Source of the DNA: an uncultured Draconibacterium sp.
GTDB lineage: Bacteria > Bacteroidota > Bacteroidia > Bacteroidales > Prolixibacteraceae
NCBI RefSeq assembly: GCF_913060805.1
Contig: NZ_CAJXTC010000003.1
Location: 1 to 64,000, forward strand
Length of the DNA: 64,000 bases
Direction of reading: 5' to 3'
Both the position numbers and the translations under genes were made by a program. How positions within the stretch are numbered: the stretch's first letter is position 1; the number at the start of each line of letters is the position of its first letter. This document shows positions 54,092 to 63,064 of the stretch, piece by piece. The notes below the pieces were generated by a model. It was not told the origin of the DNA. It ran no database searches and saw nothing but the letters and a program-made list of their open reading frames with translations.

Positions 54092-55087
54092 ATGACAATA
54101 GATAAATCAAGAATGATACCTCAAATTGTGTTTTCAGTAATTTTTCTGATGACGACGTTCGTCGTTGCAGCCCAGCCTGAAATGTATTACGGAGATACTT
54201 CGCGTTTGGGAAGACCTTTTTCGAAGGATCCCCATGTTATTCGCTTTGATGGAAGATATTTAATGTATACAAGTGCTCCACCTTCAGAAACCGAAGAGAA
54301 TGATATGCAAGGGTGGGGAATAGGAGTAGCCGAAAGCACCGATCTTATCAACTGGCAAAAAATTGCCGATGTACCTCCTTCGGGAGAACTGGAAGCAAAA
54401 GGAATATGTGCTCCATGTGCTCTGGTAGTTAGCGATACTGTTCATCTTTTCTACCAAACCTATGGCAATTGGAGAAACGATGCCATTTGCCATGCCTGGT
54501 CTACTGACGGAATTCATTTTACTCGCAATACAACAAATCCAATTTTTCATCCAACGGGAGAATGGACCAGTGGCCGTGCTATTGATGCGGAAGTCTATTT
54601 ACTTAATAATCAATATTATCTGTATTTCGCTACGCGCGATCCCGACATGCGAACACAGATGATGGGCGTAGCAGTTTCTCCGCTTGATGGGGATTTTAAA
54701 CGTGAAAGTTGGATGCAGAAGTGTGATAAACCAATACTGGCCCCGGAATTTCCGTGGGAAGGATTGTGTACTGAAGGAGCTTCAATTATCAAAAAAGATG
54801 ACTGGCTGTATATGTTTTATGCCGGAGCTTACAACAACAAACCTCAGCAGGTTGGAGTTGCAAGGAGCCGTGACGGACTGACGTGGGAAAAATTATCAAA
54901 TAAACCTTTTCTTACTAATGGCGATCCCGGAACGTGGAATTCAAGCGAGTCGGGGCATCCGCATATTTTTGAAGACCAGGATGGAAAGACTTATTTGTTT
55001 TTTCAGGGAAATAATGATAACGGAAATACCTGGTTTATCTCAAAAGTAGAAATAGGCTGGAATGATAGCGGACCTTATCTTAAATGA
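54092..55087 (+). CDS. GH43-like five-bladed propeller hydrolase (6)
   Basis: The 331-residue exported protein has a signal peptide from residue 8 onward (MIPQIVFSVIFLMTTFVVAA). ATG 54113 is an alternative start. The propeller has FSKDPHVIRFDGRYLMYTSA, AIDAEVYLLNNQYYLYFATR and CTEGASIIKKDDWLYMFYAG, giving the usual Asp/Asp/Glu pattern. A further strand ARSRDGLTWEKLSNKPF resembles GH43, GH32-clan or GH130-like propellers, so the family is less certain than for the others. It stands before the GH2 gene. Confidence 0.75.
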   Translation: MTIDKSRMIPQIVFSVIFLMTTFVVAAQPEMYYGDTSRLGRPFSKDPHVIRFDGRYLMYTSAPPSETEENDMQGWGIGVAESTDLINWQKIADVPPSGELEAKGICAPCALVVSDTVHLFYQTYGNWRNDAICHAWSTDGIHFTRNTTNPIFHPTGEWTSGRAIDAEVYLLNNQYYLYFATRDPDMRTQMMGVAVSPLDGDFKRESWMQKCDKPILAPEFPWEGLCTEGASIIKKDDWLYMFYAGAYNNKPQQVGVARSRDGLTWEKLSNKPFLTNGDPGTWNSSESGHPHIFEDQDGKTYLFFQGNNDNGNTWFISKVEIGWNDSGPYLK

Positions 55088-55114
55088 ATTTTTAAACCAA
55101 CTAATATTTTTGAA

Positions 55115-56926
55115 ATGAAACAAAGTTTTATTGTTCTGATTTTTGCGTTGAGCGCATTAACGAGTGTCGCCCAGTGGAAGCCGGCGGGCGACAAAATTAA
55201 AACCCAATGGGCTGAAAAAATTGATGTAAATAATGTGTTGCCGGAATATCCGCGGCCAATTATGGAGCGTGCCGACTGGCAAAATTTGAATGGTTTGTGG
55301 AATTACGCCATAACCGATGCCGGACAATCGCAGCCTGCAGAATTTGACGGAGAAATTCTGGTACCTTTTGCAGTTGAGTCAAGTTTGTCGGGTGTTCAGA
55401 AAACAGTTGGCGAAACAAAAGAATTGTGGTACCAACGCACTTTTACTGTGCCTTCGTCGTGGAAGGGTAAAAAAGTATTGCTGCATTTTGGTGCCGTTGA
55501 TTGGAAAGCTGAGGTTTGGATTAACGACATAAAAATAGGATCACACAAAGGTGGCTACGATGCCTTTTTGTTTGATGTAACACCATTTATAACCAAGTCG
55601 GGCGAGCAAAACCTGGTGGTAAAAGTTTGGGATCCATCGGACAGAGGTTACCAGCCTCGCGGAAAACAGGTGAGTCGTCCTGAGGGAATTTGGTACACTC
55701 CGGTTACCGGAATCTGGCAAACCGTTTGGCTCGAGCCAGTAAACGAAAAACATATTACCGATGTTGTTGCTATTCCAAATATCGACAACGCAAGTTTAAA
55801 AGTTGATGCTTCAGTTTGTGGTGCAACTTTTGGCGATGTTTACGAAGCAGTTCTGAAAGATGGAAATAATGTCGTTTCAAGTGGAAAAGCTGTTGCCGGA
55901 CAGTCTGTAGAGCTGGCGGTTCCAAATGCCAAATTATGGAGTCCCGAATCGCCATTTTTATACGACTTGGAAGTAAAACTTATCAGCGACGGAAAAACTG
56001 TTGACGCCGTTGAAAGTTACACTGCAATGCGTAAAGTTTCAAGCAAACGCGATGAAAACGGAATTGTACGCCTGCAATTGAATAACGAAGATTATTTCCA
56101 GTTTGGCCCGCTCGATCAAGGCTGGTGGCCTGATGGATTATACACTGCTCCAACGGATGAGGCTTTGAAATATGATATTCAAAAAACCAAGGATTTTGGA
56201 TTTAACATGATTCGTAAACACGTAAAAGTAGAACCTGCCCGTTGGTATACTCATTGCGATGAGTTGGGGATTTTAGTGTGGCAGGATATGCCAAATGGTG
56301 ACCGTTCGCCACGCTGGCAAAACCACCAGTATTTCGATGGAACAGAGAACAAACGATCTCCCGAATCGGAAGCTAATTATCGTACTGAGTGGCAAGAGAT
56401 TATGAATGAACACATGTCGTACCCGTCGGTAGTTTGCTGGGTACCGTTTAACGAAGCCTGGGGACAGTTTAAAACCGAAGAGATTGTGGAGTGGACAAAA
56501 GCGCATGATCCAAGTCGTTTGGTAAATCCGGCAAGTGGCGGAAATCATTACCGTGTTGGCGATATGTTAGACCTGCACAATTATCCCGGTCCGGAAATGT
56601 ACCTGTACGACGGAAGCCGGGCGACTGTATTAGGCGAATATGGTGGAATCGGTTTGGCACTTGAAGATCACTTATGGATGACCGACAGAAACTGGGGTTA
56701 CGTTCAGTTCAAAAATTCAAAAGAAACGACAGACAAATACATTGAATATGCCGAGGAACTCTACAAAATGGCAAAGACTGGTTTTTCTGCTGCAGTTTAC
56801 ACACAAACCACCGATGTGGAGGGCGAAGTAAACGGATTAATGACCTACGACAGAAAGGTGATTAAACTGGATGAAAATCGTGTTCGTGAGATCAACCAGA
56901 AGGTTTGCAAGGTTTTAAATGAATAG
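55115..56926 (+). CDS. GH2-family glycoside hydrolase
   Basis: The 603-residue exported protein has a signal peptide (FIVLIFALSALTSVA). It has the GH2 three-domain core: sugar-binding jelly-roll (YPRPIMERADWQNLNGLWNY, LLHFGAVDWKAEVWINDIKI), an Ig-like domain, and a TIM barrel. The acid/base Glu lies in CWVPFNEAWGQF and the nucleophile Glu in TVLGEYGGIG. It lacks the extra C-terminal domains of long beta-galactosidases. Activity may be beta-galactosidase, beta-glucuronidase or arabinopyranosidase. A terminator-like hairpin follows at 57001. Confidence 0.9.
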   Translation: MKQSFIVLIFALSALTSVAQWKPAGDKIKTQWAEKIDVNNVLPEYPRPIMERADWQNLNGLWNYAITDAGQSQPAEFDGEILVPFAVESSLSGVQKTVGETKELWYQRTFTVPSSWKGKKVLLHFGAVDWKAEVWINDIKIGSHKGGYDAFLFDVTPFITKSGEQNLVVKVWDPSDRGYQPRGKQVSRPEGIWYTPVTGIWQTVWLEPVNEKHITDVVAIPNIDNASLKVDASVCGATFGDVYEAVLKDGNNVVSSGKAVAGQSVELAVPNAKLWSPESPFLYDLEVKLISDGKTVDAVESYTAMRKVSSKRDENGIVRLQLNNEDYFQFGPLDQGWWPDGLYTAPTDEALKYDIQKTKDFGFNMIRKHVKVEPARWYTHCDELGILVWQDMPNGDRSPRWQNHQYFDGTENKRSPESEANYRTEWQEIMNEHMSYPSVVCWVPFNEAWGQFKTEEIVEWTKAHDPSRLVNPASGGNHYRVGDMLDLHNYPGPEMYLYDGSRATVLGEYGGIGLALEDHLWMTDRNWGYVQFKNSKETTDKYIEYAEELYKMAKTGFSAAVYTQTTDVEGEVNGLMTYDRKVIKLDENRVREINQKVCKVLNE

Positions 56927-57000
56927 TTTTTATAGGTTCAGATTTCGAATAGAATGGAATAGTCGATTCGTTTTAGTTAGAAATCAATTTGATTTGGTTG

Positions 57001-57033
57001 GAATCTTCGGGATTTATTTCCGAAGATTCTTTT
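57001..57033 (+). terminator. Putative terminator between the GH2 and GH76 genes
   Basis: A perfect 10-bp stem (GAATCTTCGG at 57001-57010 with CCGAAGATTC at 57020-57029) has a 9-nt loop and is followed by four Ts. It lies 74 nt after the GH2 stop, in the longest spacer of the enzyme part, and could separate two transcription units. Confidence 0.6.
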
Positions 57034-57054
57034 GGTATACTTTAAATTCATAAA

Positions 57055-58227
57055 ATGAGATATATAAAATGGATTTATGTGCTCGCGCCGATTTTATTGC
57101 TGGGATGTCAACAAGATAATAGTTCGGATAATTTAGCACGTGCAGAAAAAAGTCTGACTCAAATTCTTGACCGCTACCCGGCAGGACGGAATAATCTTTT
57201 CAACGAGTATTATCCATACAAACACGAAGATCAGGCCACTTATCTGGCTGAAACCGATAGTGTAAAAGAGAACCGTGTTGCGTATTTATGGCCAACATCA
57301 GGTATGTTTTCTGCAGTAAGCGCTTTGTTGCATGCAACAGAAAATGAGGATTATCTTAGTTTGTTGCAACAAAAAATTCTTCCCGGTCTTGAAAATTATT
57401 TTGATGCTACCCGTTCCCCGGCTTGCTATCAATCATATGTCAGTAACGATGGTCACAGCGATCGGTTTTACGATGATAACATCTGGCTGGCAATTGATTT
57501 TTGCGATTTGTATCGAATGACTGGTGATGAAGATTATTTGAAAAGTTCTGAGCAACTCTGGGATTTTGTAATGAGCGGTTGGGACGAAAAATTGGGAGGT
57601 GGCATTTATTGGTGCGAACAAAAAAAGCGATCAAAAAATACCTGTTCAAATGCTCCGGCTTCGGTTCTGGCATTAAAACTTTTCGAGGCAACAAATGATA
57701 GCAGCTATTTAAAGCAGGGAGTTGAAATATACGAATGGACGCAAGGTAATTTGCAGGACAAAAGTGATTTTCTGTATTTCGATAATATTGGTCTCAACGG
57801 AAAGGTAGACCGTAGGAAATTCACCTATAATAGTGGTCAGATGTTGCAGGCCTCGGCTTTGCTTTATAAGCACACAAATGACAAAAAATATTTAATTGAA
57901 GCCCAAAATATTGCAGCTTCGGCAATCAGTTATTTTACAAAGGATTTTACCACAGAAAGTGGCCAAATAATTCGATTGTTCAAGAACACCGATAACTGGT
58001 TTAATGCGGTACTTTTTCGTGGTTACATCGAACTTTATTTACTGGATAAAAATCCGGAATATCTTAACATTTTTCAACAAAATATGAATCAGATCTGGAC
58101 TGCGGCAAGAGATGAGAACGGATTATTCAGTAAAGACTGGAGTGGTAAAAATGAAGATGAATACAAATGGTTGCTTGATCAGGCCAGCTTGGTGGAAATT
58201 TGGGCTAATTTAGCGGCTACATTATAA
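57055..58227 (+). CDS. GH76-family alpha-1,6-mannanase-like lipoprotein
   Basis: The 390-residue protein has a lipobox (LAPILLLGC, Cys18) and an alpha/alpha-barrel. The paired aspartates of GH76 are in RFYDDNIWLAIDFCDLYRM (Asp140-Asp141). Other family features are YLWPTSGMFSAVSALLHAT, GGGIYWCEQKKRSKNTCSNA and FTYNSGQMLQASALLYKHT. GH76 enzymes cleave alpha-1,6-mannan backbones. It is 11 bp upstream of a GH125 gene and the two probably act in sequence, endo then exo. Confidence 0.88.
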   Translation: MRYIKWIYVLAPILLLGCQQDNSSDNLARAEKSLTQILDRYPAGRNNLFNEYYPYKHEDQATYLAETDSVKENRVAYLWPTSGMFSAVSALLHATENEDYLSLLQQKILPGLENYFDATRSPACYQSYVSNDGHSDRFYDDNIWLAIDFCDLYRMTGDEDYLKSSEQLWDFVMSGWDEKLGGGIYWCEQKKRSKNTCSNAPASVLALKLFEATNDSSYLKQGVEIYEWTQGNLQDKSDFLYFDNIGLNGKVDRRKFTYNSGQMLQASALLYKHTNDKKYLIEAQNIAASAISYFTKDFTTESGQIIRLFKNTDNWFNAVLFRGYIELYLLDKNPEYLNIFQQNMNQIWTAARDENGLFSKDWSGKNEDEYKWLLDQASLVEIWANLAATL

Positions 58228-58238
58228 TTTAAATCAAC

Positions 58239-59672
58239 ATGAACAATAGAAGAGAATTTATTAAAACAGGAGTTCTTGCAACCGGAGGTTTGGCATTGGT
58301 TGGAGGAAAAACTGCCTGGGCGATGTCAGGATCGACATACGTGACTAATCGCCCGGCAGCAGGCGAACGTAATTTTGTGTCGAAAGCTGTGGAAGAAACA
58401 ATCGCAGCAGCAAAAGCAAAAATCAAAGATCCGAAACTGGCCTGGATGTTCGAAAACTGTTTCCCGAACACTTTGGATACGACAGTTGAGCACGGAACAT
58501 TGAACGGCAAACCAGATACTTTTGTAATTACCGGTGATATTCATGCCATGTGGTTGCGCGATTCTACCGCACAAGTTTGGCCTTACATGCCGTTAGCCAA
58601 TGAGGATGAGAAATTAAAAACTTTGCTTGCCGGAGTTGTTCATCGTCAAACGCAATGTGTTTTACTCGATAGTTATGCCAACGCTTTCAACAAAACAAAG
58701 GAAGAAGAAGTACACTGGATGAGCGATATGACGGATATGAAACCCGGTTTGCACGAGCGCAAATGGGAAATTGACTCCTTGTGTTATACCGTTCGTTTGG
58801 CCTATAATTATTGGAAAACTACCGGCGATAAAAGTGTATTTGATGCCGACTGGCAGAATGCAGCAGCTTTAATTGTAAAGACATTTAAAGAACAACAGCG
58901 CAAAGATGGCCTGGGACCTTATAAATTTCAGCGCGAAACACCTCAGCAATTAGATACGGTTGCCAATCATGGTTATGGTCGCCCACTTAAACCAGTTGGG
59001 CTGATCAACTCCACCTTCCGTCCATCGGATGATGCTACAACCTACGGCTTTTTAATTCCTTCAAATATTTTTGCAGTTGTATCCTTGAGACAGATGGCTG
59101 AAATCAGCAATGAAGTAACAGGTGATAAGGCGTTTGCAAAAGAATGTTTGGCGTTGTCAAAAGAAGTGGATGCGGCAATTAAGGAATATGCCATTGTTGA
59201 CCATAAAAAATACGGTAAAGTTTATGCATTTGAGGCTGATGGTTTTGGCAACCATACTTTTATGGACGATGCCAATGTGCCAAGTTTACTGGCTTTGCCC
59301 TATCTCGGCTTGGTTGACAAGGAAGACAAAATTTACCAAAATACACGCAAGCTGGTTTGGAGCGAAGACAATCCATATTTCTTTAAAGGAAAAGCTGCCG
59401 AAGGAATTGGCGGTCCGCACGTGGGATACGATATGGTTTGGCCAATGAGTATTATTATGCGTGCGATGACGAGTTCGGATGACAAAGAGATTAGCTGGTG
59501 TATTAAAACATTACGCGATACGGATGCCGATACCGGTTTTATGCACGAAACTTTCCATAAAGATGATCCTGCGAACTTCACCCGATCGTGGTTTGCCTGG
59601 GCAAATACTTTGTTTGGCGAGTTGGTTTTAAAATTGATTAACGAAGGGAAAGAGAACCTGTTAGAAGTTTAA
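58239..59672 (+). CDS. GH125-family exo-alpha-1,6-mannosidase with Tat-type signal
   Basis: The 477-residue protein begins with a twin-arginine signal (NNRREFIKTGVLATGGLALV). The GH125 pattern is clear: FENCFPNTLDTTVEHG, VITGDIHAMWLRDSTAQVWP (about 96-115), HWMSDMTDMKPGLHERKWEI-D-S-L-C, GLINSTFRPSDDATTYGFLI and FEADGFGNHTFMDDANVPSL. GH125 releases mannose from alpha-1,6-linked chains. Tat export is uncommon among the enzymes here. It follows the GH76 gene in a tight pair and precedes a sulfatase gene by 59 bp that contain a hairpin. Confidence 0.92.
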   Translation: MNNRREFIKTGVLATGGLALVGGKTAWAMSGSTYVTNRPAAGERNFVSKAVEETIAAAKAKIKDPKLAWMFENCFPNTLDTTVEHGTLNGKPDTFVITGDIHAMWLRDSTAQVWPYMPLANEDEKLKTLLAGVVHRQTQCVLLDSYANAFNKTKEEEVHWMSDMTDMKPGLHERKWEIDSLCYTVRLAYNYWKTTGDKSVFDADWQNAAALIVKTFKEQQRKDGLGPYKFQRETPQQLDTVANHGYGRPLKPVGLINSTFRPSDDATTYGFLIPSNIFAVVSLRQMAEISNEVTGDKAFAKECLALSKEVDAAIKEYAIVDHKKYGKVYAFEADGFGNHTFMDDANVPSLLALPYLGLVDKEDKIYQNTRKLVWSEDNPYFFKGKAAEGIGGPHVGYDMVWPMSIIMRAMTSSDDKEISWCIKTLRDTDADTGFMHETFHKDDPANFTRSWFAWANTLFGELVLKLINEGKENLLEV

Positions 59673-59687
59673 TTTTCCATACAAAAA

Positions 59688-59721
59688 CAGCAGTTAGAGA
59701 TTCTCTGATCTCTAACTGCTG
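59688..59721. other. Perfect 13-bp hairpin between GH125 and sulfatase genes
   Basis: CAGCAGTTAGAGA (59688-59700) pairs with TCTCTAACTGCTG (59709-59721) around an 8-nt loop. The plus strand lacks a T run after it, while the minus strand has one, so it is not a clear plus-strand terminator. It lies 10 nt before the sulfatase start and could stabilise a processed end or block ribosome access. Confidence 0.5.
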
Positions 59722-59731
59722 AAATAAAACT

Positions 59732-61348
59732 ATGAATAAAATTATCTGTCTTTTCTTGCTGGCCTTGGCACTATTCTCCGGATGTAAATCTGATGAGAAG
59801 CCGAAAAAACCTAATATCGTAATCATCATGGCCGACGACCTGGGCTATTCGGATATTGGTTGTTACGGTGGCGAAATACAAACACCCAATTTGGATGGTT
59901 TGGCCGCAAACGGTGTGCGATTTACGCAGTTTCATAATGCGGCACGTTGTTGTCCAACACGTGCGTCGTTGCTAACCGGAAAATATCCACATCAGGTGGG
60001 ACTTAATCTTAATGGGCAAACCCTTTCAAGAAATGCTGCAACCATTGCCGAGGTGCTAAAAGAAAATGGCTACCATACAGGAATGGCCGGGAAGTGGCAT
60101 CTTTCTGAAACCAAAGGATTACCCAGTCATGAAGAGCAACTGTTGTGGCTTTCTCACCGCTTAGACAGCAGTATTTTTGCCCCACTTGAATCGTATCCGA
60201 GCAACCGTGGTTTTGAGGAACATTGGGGTGTAATTTGGGGAGTGGTTGATTATTTCGATCCGTTTAGTTTGGTGCACAACGAAGAAGCCATTGAAGAAGT
60301 TCCGGATGATTTTTATATGACAGATTTTGTTACCGACAAGTCGATCGACATGGTTGATGAATTCAGTAACGACAATAAACCTTTCTTTTTATATGTCGCC
60401 CACACAGCGCCACACTGGCCGTTGCATGCGTTGCCCGAAGACATTGCCAAATACAAAGGAGTTTACGATGAAGGCTGGGATGTTTTGCGTCAAAAACGTT
60501 ATCAGGGATTGATCGAACAGGGCATTGTAGATCCGGAAAATGCTCCGTTGGCAAAAAACGAATCCGGCAAATTGTGGGCCGATTGCGAGCGAAAAGAGTG
60601 GGAAGCAAAACACATGGAAGCGCATGCAGCTATGGTCGATCGTCTGGATCAGGGAGTTGGCCGCTTAATTCAGAAACTTAAGGAAACAGGTGAGTACGAC
60701 AATACTGTTATTCTTTTTCTTGCCGATAACGGAGCATCGCCCGAACGTGGTTACCCACCGGGTTTCGATCGTCCCGGACATAATCGGGAAGGTGAAGAAA
60801 TTGTCTATGGAGATTTTGATCGTCCCGGAGATGAGCTAACCTGGGGATATTTGGGAGATGCATGGGCAGGCGCTATTAACGCACCTTTTCGTTACTGGAA
60901 AAAGGAATCGTACGAGGGCGGAAACTGTACGCCATTCATTGTTCATTGGCCGGCCGGTTTAAAAGGAAAAGAGAATACCATTAATCAGGGAGTAGGGCAC
61001 GTAATTGATATTTTACCCACCTGTCTTGAGTTGGCAGAAGCCGATTACCCCTTAGTTGTGAACGGTTTGGAAACAACGCCGGTTGAGGGAAATTCCATCA
61101 TCCCGCTTTTAAACGAGGAAATAACAACAACCCACGATACGCTTTTCTGGGAACACGAAGGTGGCAAAGCTTTACGCATTGGCGATTGGAAAATATCGGC
61201 ACTGAGCAATGGAGATTGGGAATTATTTAATATGGCAAGCGATCGCACCGAAACCAATAATCTTGCCGAAGAAATGCCCGAAAAGGTGGAAGAAATGGTA
61301 GCTGTTTGGAAACAGGAATATAAACGAATATTTCCGTCGAAAGAATAA
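59732..61348 (+). CDS. Sulfatase lipoprotein (S1 family), CCPTR type
   Basis: The 538-residue protein has a lipobox (LALALFSGC, Cys18) and an alkaline-phosphatase-fold sulfatase domain. The metal-binding start is NIVIIMADDLGYSDIGCYGG. The formylglycine site is Cys73 in ARCCPTRASLLTG (C-x-P-x-R, with x itself a Cys), and other features are GKWHLSE and FLADNGASPERGYPP. It needs a sulfatase-maturing enzyme, which is not in this window. It removes ester sulfate from a glycan or glycoprotein; the position is unknown. Confidence 0.92.
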   Translation: MNKIICLFLLALALFSGCKSDEKPKKPNIVIIMADDLGYSDIGCYGGEIQTPNLDGLAANGVRFTQFHNAARCCPTRASLLTGKYPHQVGLNLNGQTLSRNAATIAEVLKENGYHTGMAGKWHLSETKGLPSHEEQLLWLSHRLDSSIFAPLESYPSNRGFEEHWGVIWGVVDYFDPFSLVHNEEAIEEVPDDFYMTDFVTDKSIDMVDEFSNDNKPFFLYVAHTAPHWPLHALPEDIAKYKGVYDEGWDVLRQKRYQGLIEQGIVDPENAPLAKNESGKLWADCERKEWEAKHMEAHAAMVDRLDQGVGRLIQKLKETGEYDNTVILFLADNGASPERGYPPGFDRPGHNREGEEIVYGDFDRPGDELTWGYLGDAWAGAINAPFRYWKKESYEGGNCTPFIVHWPAGLKGKENTINQGVGHVIDILPTCLELAEADYPLVVNGLETTPVEGNSIIPLLNEEITTTHDTLFWEHEGGKALRIGDWKISALSNGDWELFNMASDRTETNNLAEEMPEKVEEMVAVWKQEYKRIFPSKE

Positions 61349-61436
61349 TTCTCGCGATACTTTTTGTACCCGAATAGTTAAAGGTCTTAAGAAATTGTTC
61401 TTAAGTTTGTGATCAACTAAAACTAACTATTCCATT

Positions 61437-62987
61437 ATGATATCGTATCAAACAATTCTGTCATTTCTGATTCTTTCAGTACTATTAATTTCGTGTAATT
61501 CAAAAGAAGAACAAACATCTACCTATTCTACACAACCAAATATTGTTATCATCTATCTCGATGATTTGGGCTATGGCGATGTAAGTGCTTATGGTGCTAC
61601 CGAAATTCAAACGCCTAATATCGATCGTTTGGCAAGCGAAGGCGTAATGTTTACCGATGGGCATGCATCGTCGGCAACTTGTACTCCAAGTCGTTATGCA
61701 CTGTTAACCGGCGTTTATCCATGGCGCAACAAGGATGCAAAGATTCTGCCAGGCACTGCGCCGCTGATCATTGATACTGCTCAGATAACCATTCCCAAAA
61801 TGTTAAAAGAACAAGGTTATTACACCGGTGTTGTTGGTAAATGGCACTTGGGTTTGGGAACCGGTCATGTAAACTGGAATGAGCACGTTTCGCCCGGACC
61901 AAACGAAATTGGTTTCGACTATTCTTACATTATGGCAGCTACGCAAGACCGCGTACCAACTGTTTATCTTGAAAATGGTTTGGTTGACGGACTCGACCCC
62001 AATGACCCTATCGAGATTGATTATCAGAAAAACTTTGAAGGGGAACCAACAGGTCTTGATAATCCGGAGTTGACGACCATGGAATGGCACCACGGGCACA
62101 ATAATTCAATTGTGAATGGAATTCCACGCATTGGTTTTATGAAAGGTGCCGAAAAGGCAAAATGGAGCGACATAAATATGGCAGATCATTTTCTGGAAAA
62201 GGCACAAAACTATGTGAAGCAACACAAAAACGAGCCTTTCTTTTTGTACTACGCACTGCAACAGCCACATGTTCCGCGTACTCCAAATCCGCGGTTTGTT
62301 GGAAAAACTGATTTGGGGCCGCGTGGCGATGTGATTGTAGAGGCCGACTGGTGTATCGGAGAATTTATGAAAACCCTGGAAGAAGAAGGAATTCTGGAAA
62401 ATACATTGATTATATTCTCAAGCGACAACGGCCCCGTTTTGAATGACGGCTATTATGATGATGCTGTTGAACGAATTGGCGATCATGATCAAAATGGAGG
62501 ATTACGAGGTGGCAAATACAGTTTGTTTGAAGCCGGTACGCGTGTTCCGTTCATCACGTATTGGAAAGGAAAGATCGAACCTATAAAATCAGATGCTTTG
62601 GTTTGTCAACTCGATATTCTGGCATCATTGGCAAAGCTAACAGGTGTTGAAGTAAGTTCAACCGACAGTCAGGATTTATTGGATGTGTTAACGGGAACAT
62701 CGACAAAAGGACGGGAAGAGTTGGTTTTGGAAGCCTCAACGAGAACTGCATTTCGCAAAGAAAACTGGTTAATGATTCCGCCATACAACGGGCCTGCAGT
62801 GGCAGCGCATGTAAATATTGAATTGGGGAATTCACCAGAACTTCAGCTTTACGATTTGAGCAGCGATCTGGGACAACAAAAGAATCTTGCGAAGGATAAT
62901 CCGGAAAAACTAAATGAAATGATCAGGGATTATAAGGAGATTGTAGGAGCTCAGAATTTGGAGGTGGAGGAGTTGGAATTGAAATAG
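61437..62987 (+). CDS. Sulfatase lipoprotein (S1 family), CTPSR type
   Basis: The 516-residue protein has a lipobox (SVLLISC, Cys20). The sulfatase features are NIVIIYLDDLGYGDVSAYGA, the formylglycine site Cys82 in ATCTPSRYALLTGVYPWR, GVVGKWHLGLGTGH and IFSSDNGPVLNDGYYDD, with a C-terminal domain. It differs clearly from the first sulfatase and probably takes another sulfate position. It is the last gene of the locus and is followed by a terminator hairpin. Confidence 0.92.
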   Translation: MISYQTILSFLILSVLLISCNSKEEQTSTYSTQPNIVIIYLDDLGYGDVSAYGATEIQTPNIDRLASEGVMFTDGHASSATCTPSRYALLTGVYPWRNKDAKILPGTAPLIIDTAQITIPKMLKEQGYYTGVVGKWHLGLGTGHVNWNEHVSPGPNEIGFDYSYIMAATQDRVPTVYLENGLVDGLDPNDPIEIDYQKNFEGEPTGLDNPELTTMEWHHGHNNSIVNGIPRIGFMKGAEKAKWSDINMADHFLEKAQNYVKQHKNEPFFLYYALQQPHVPRTPNPRFVGKTDLGPRGDVIVEADWCIGEFMKTLEEEGILENTLIIFSSDNGPVLNDGYYDDAVERIGDHDQNGGLRGGKYSLFEAGTRVPFITYWKGKIEPIKSDALVCQLDILASLAKLTGVEVSSTDSQDLLDVLTGTSTKGREELVLEASTRTAFRKENWLMIPPYNGPAVAAHVNIELGNSPELQLYDLSSDLGQQKNLAKDNPEKLNEMIRDYKEIVGAQNLEVEELELK

Positions 62988-63021
62988 GAGGTCTATAATT
63001 TCTACATCTTTGATCAAAATA

Positions 63022-63058
63022 AAAAAAGCAACAAACTAAATTAGATTGTTGCTTTTTT
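63022..63058. terminator. Bidirectional terminator between sulfatase and tRNA-Leu
   Basis: AAAAAAGCAACA (63022-63033) pairs with TGTTGCTTTTTT (63047-63058) around a 13-nt loop. It ends the locus on the plus strand and also lies just downstream of the tRNA on the minus strand. Confidence 0.85.
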
Positions 63059-63064
63059 GCTGGG

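Noticed and set aside
38809-55110. Repeated TTTAAACCAACTA before two genes (38810 and 55090)
   Set aside because: It is AT-rich and short; related variants occur inside coding sequence, so chance similarity cannot be excluded.
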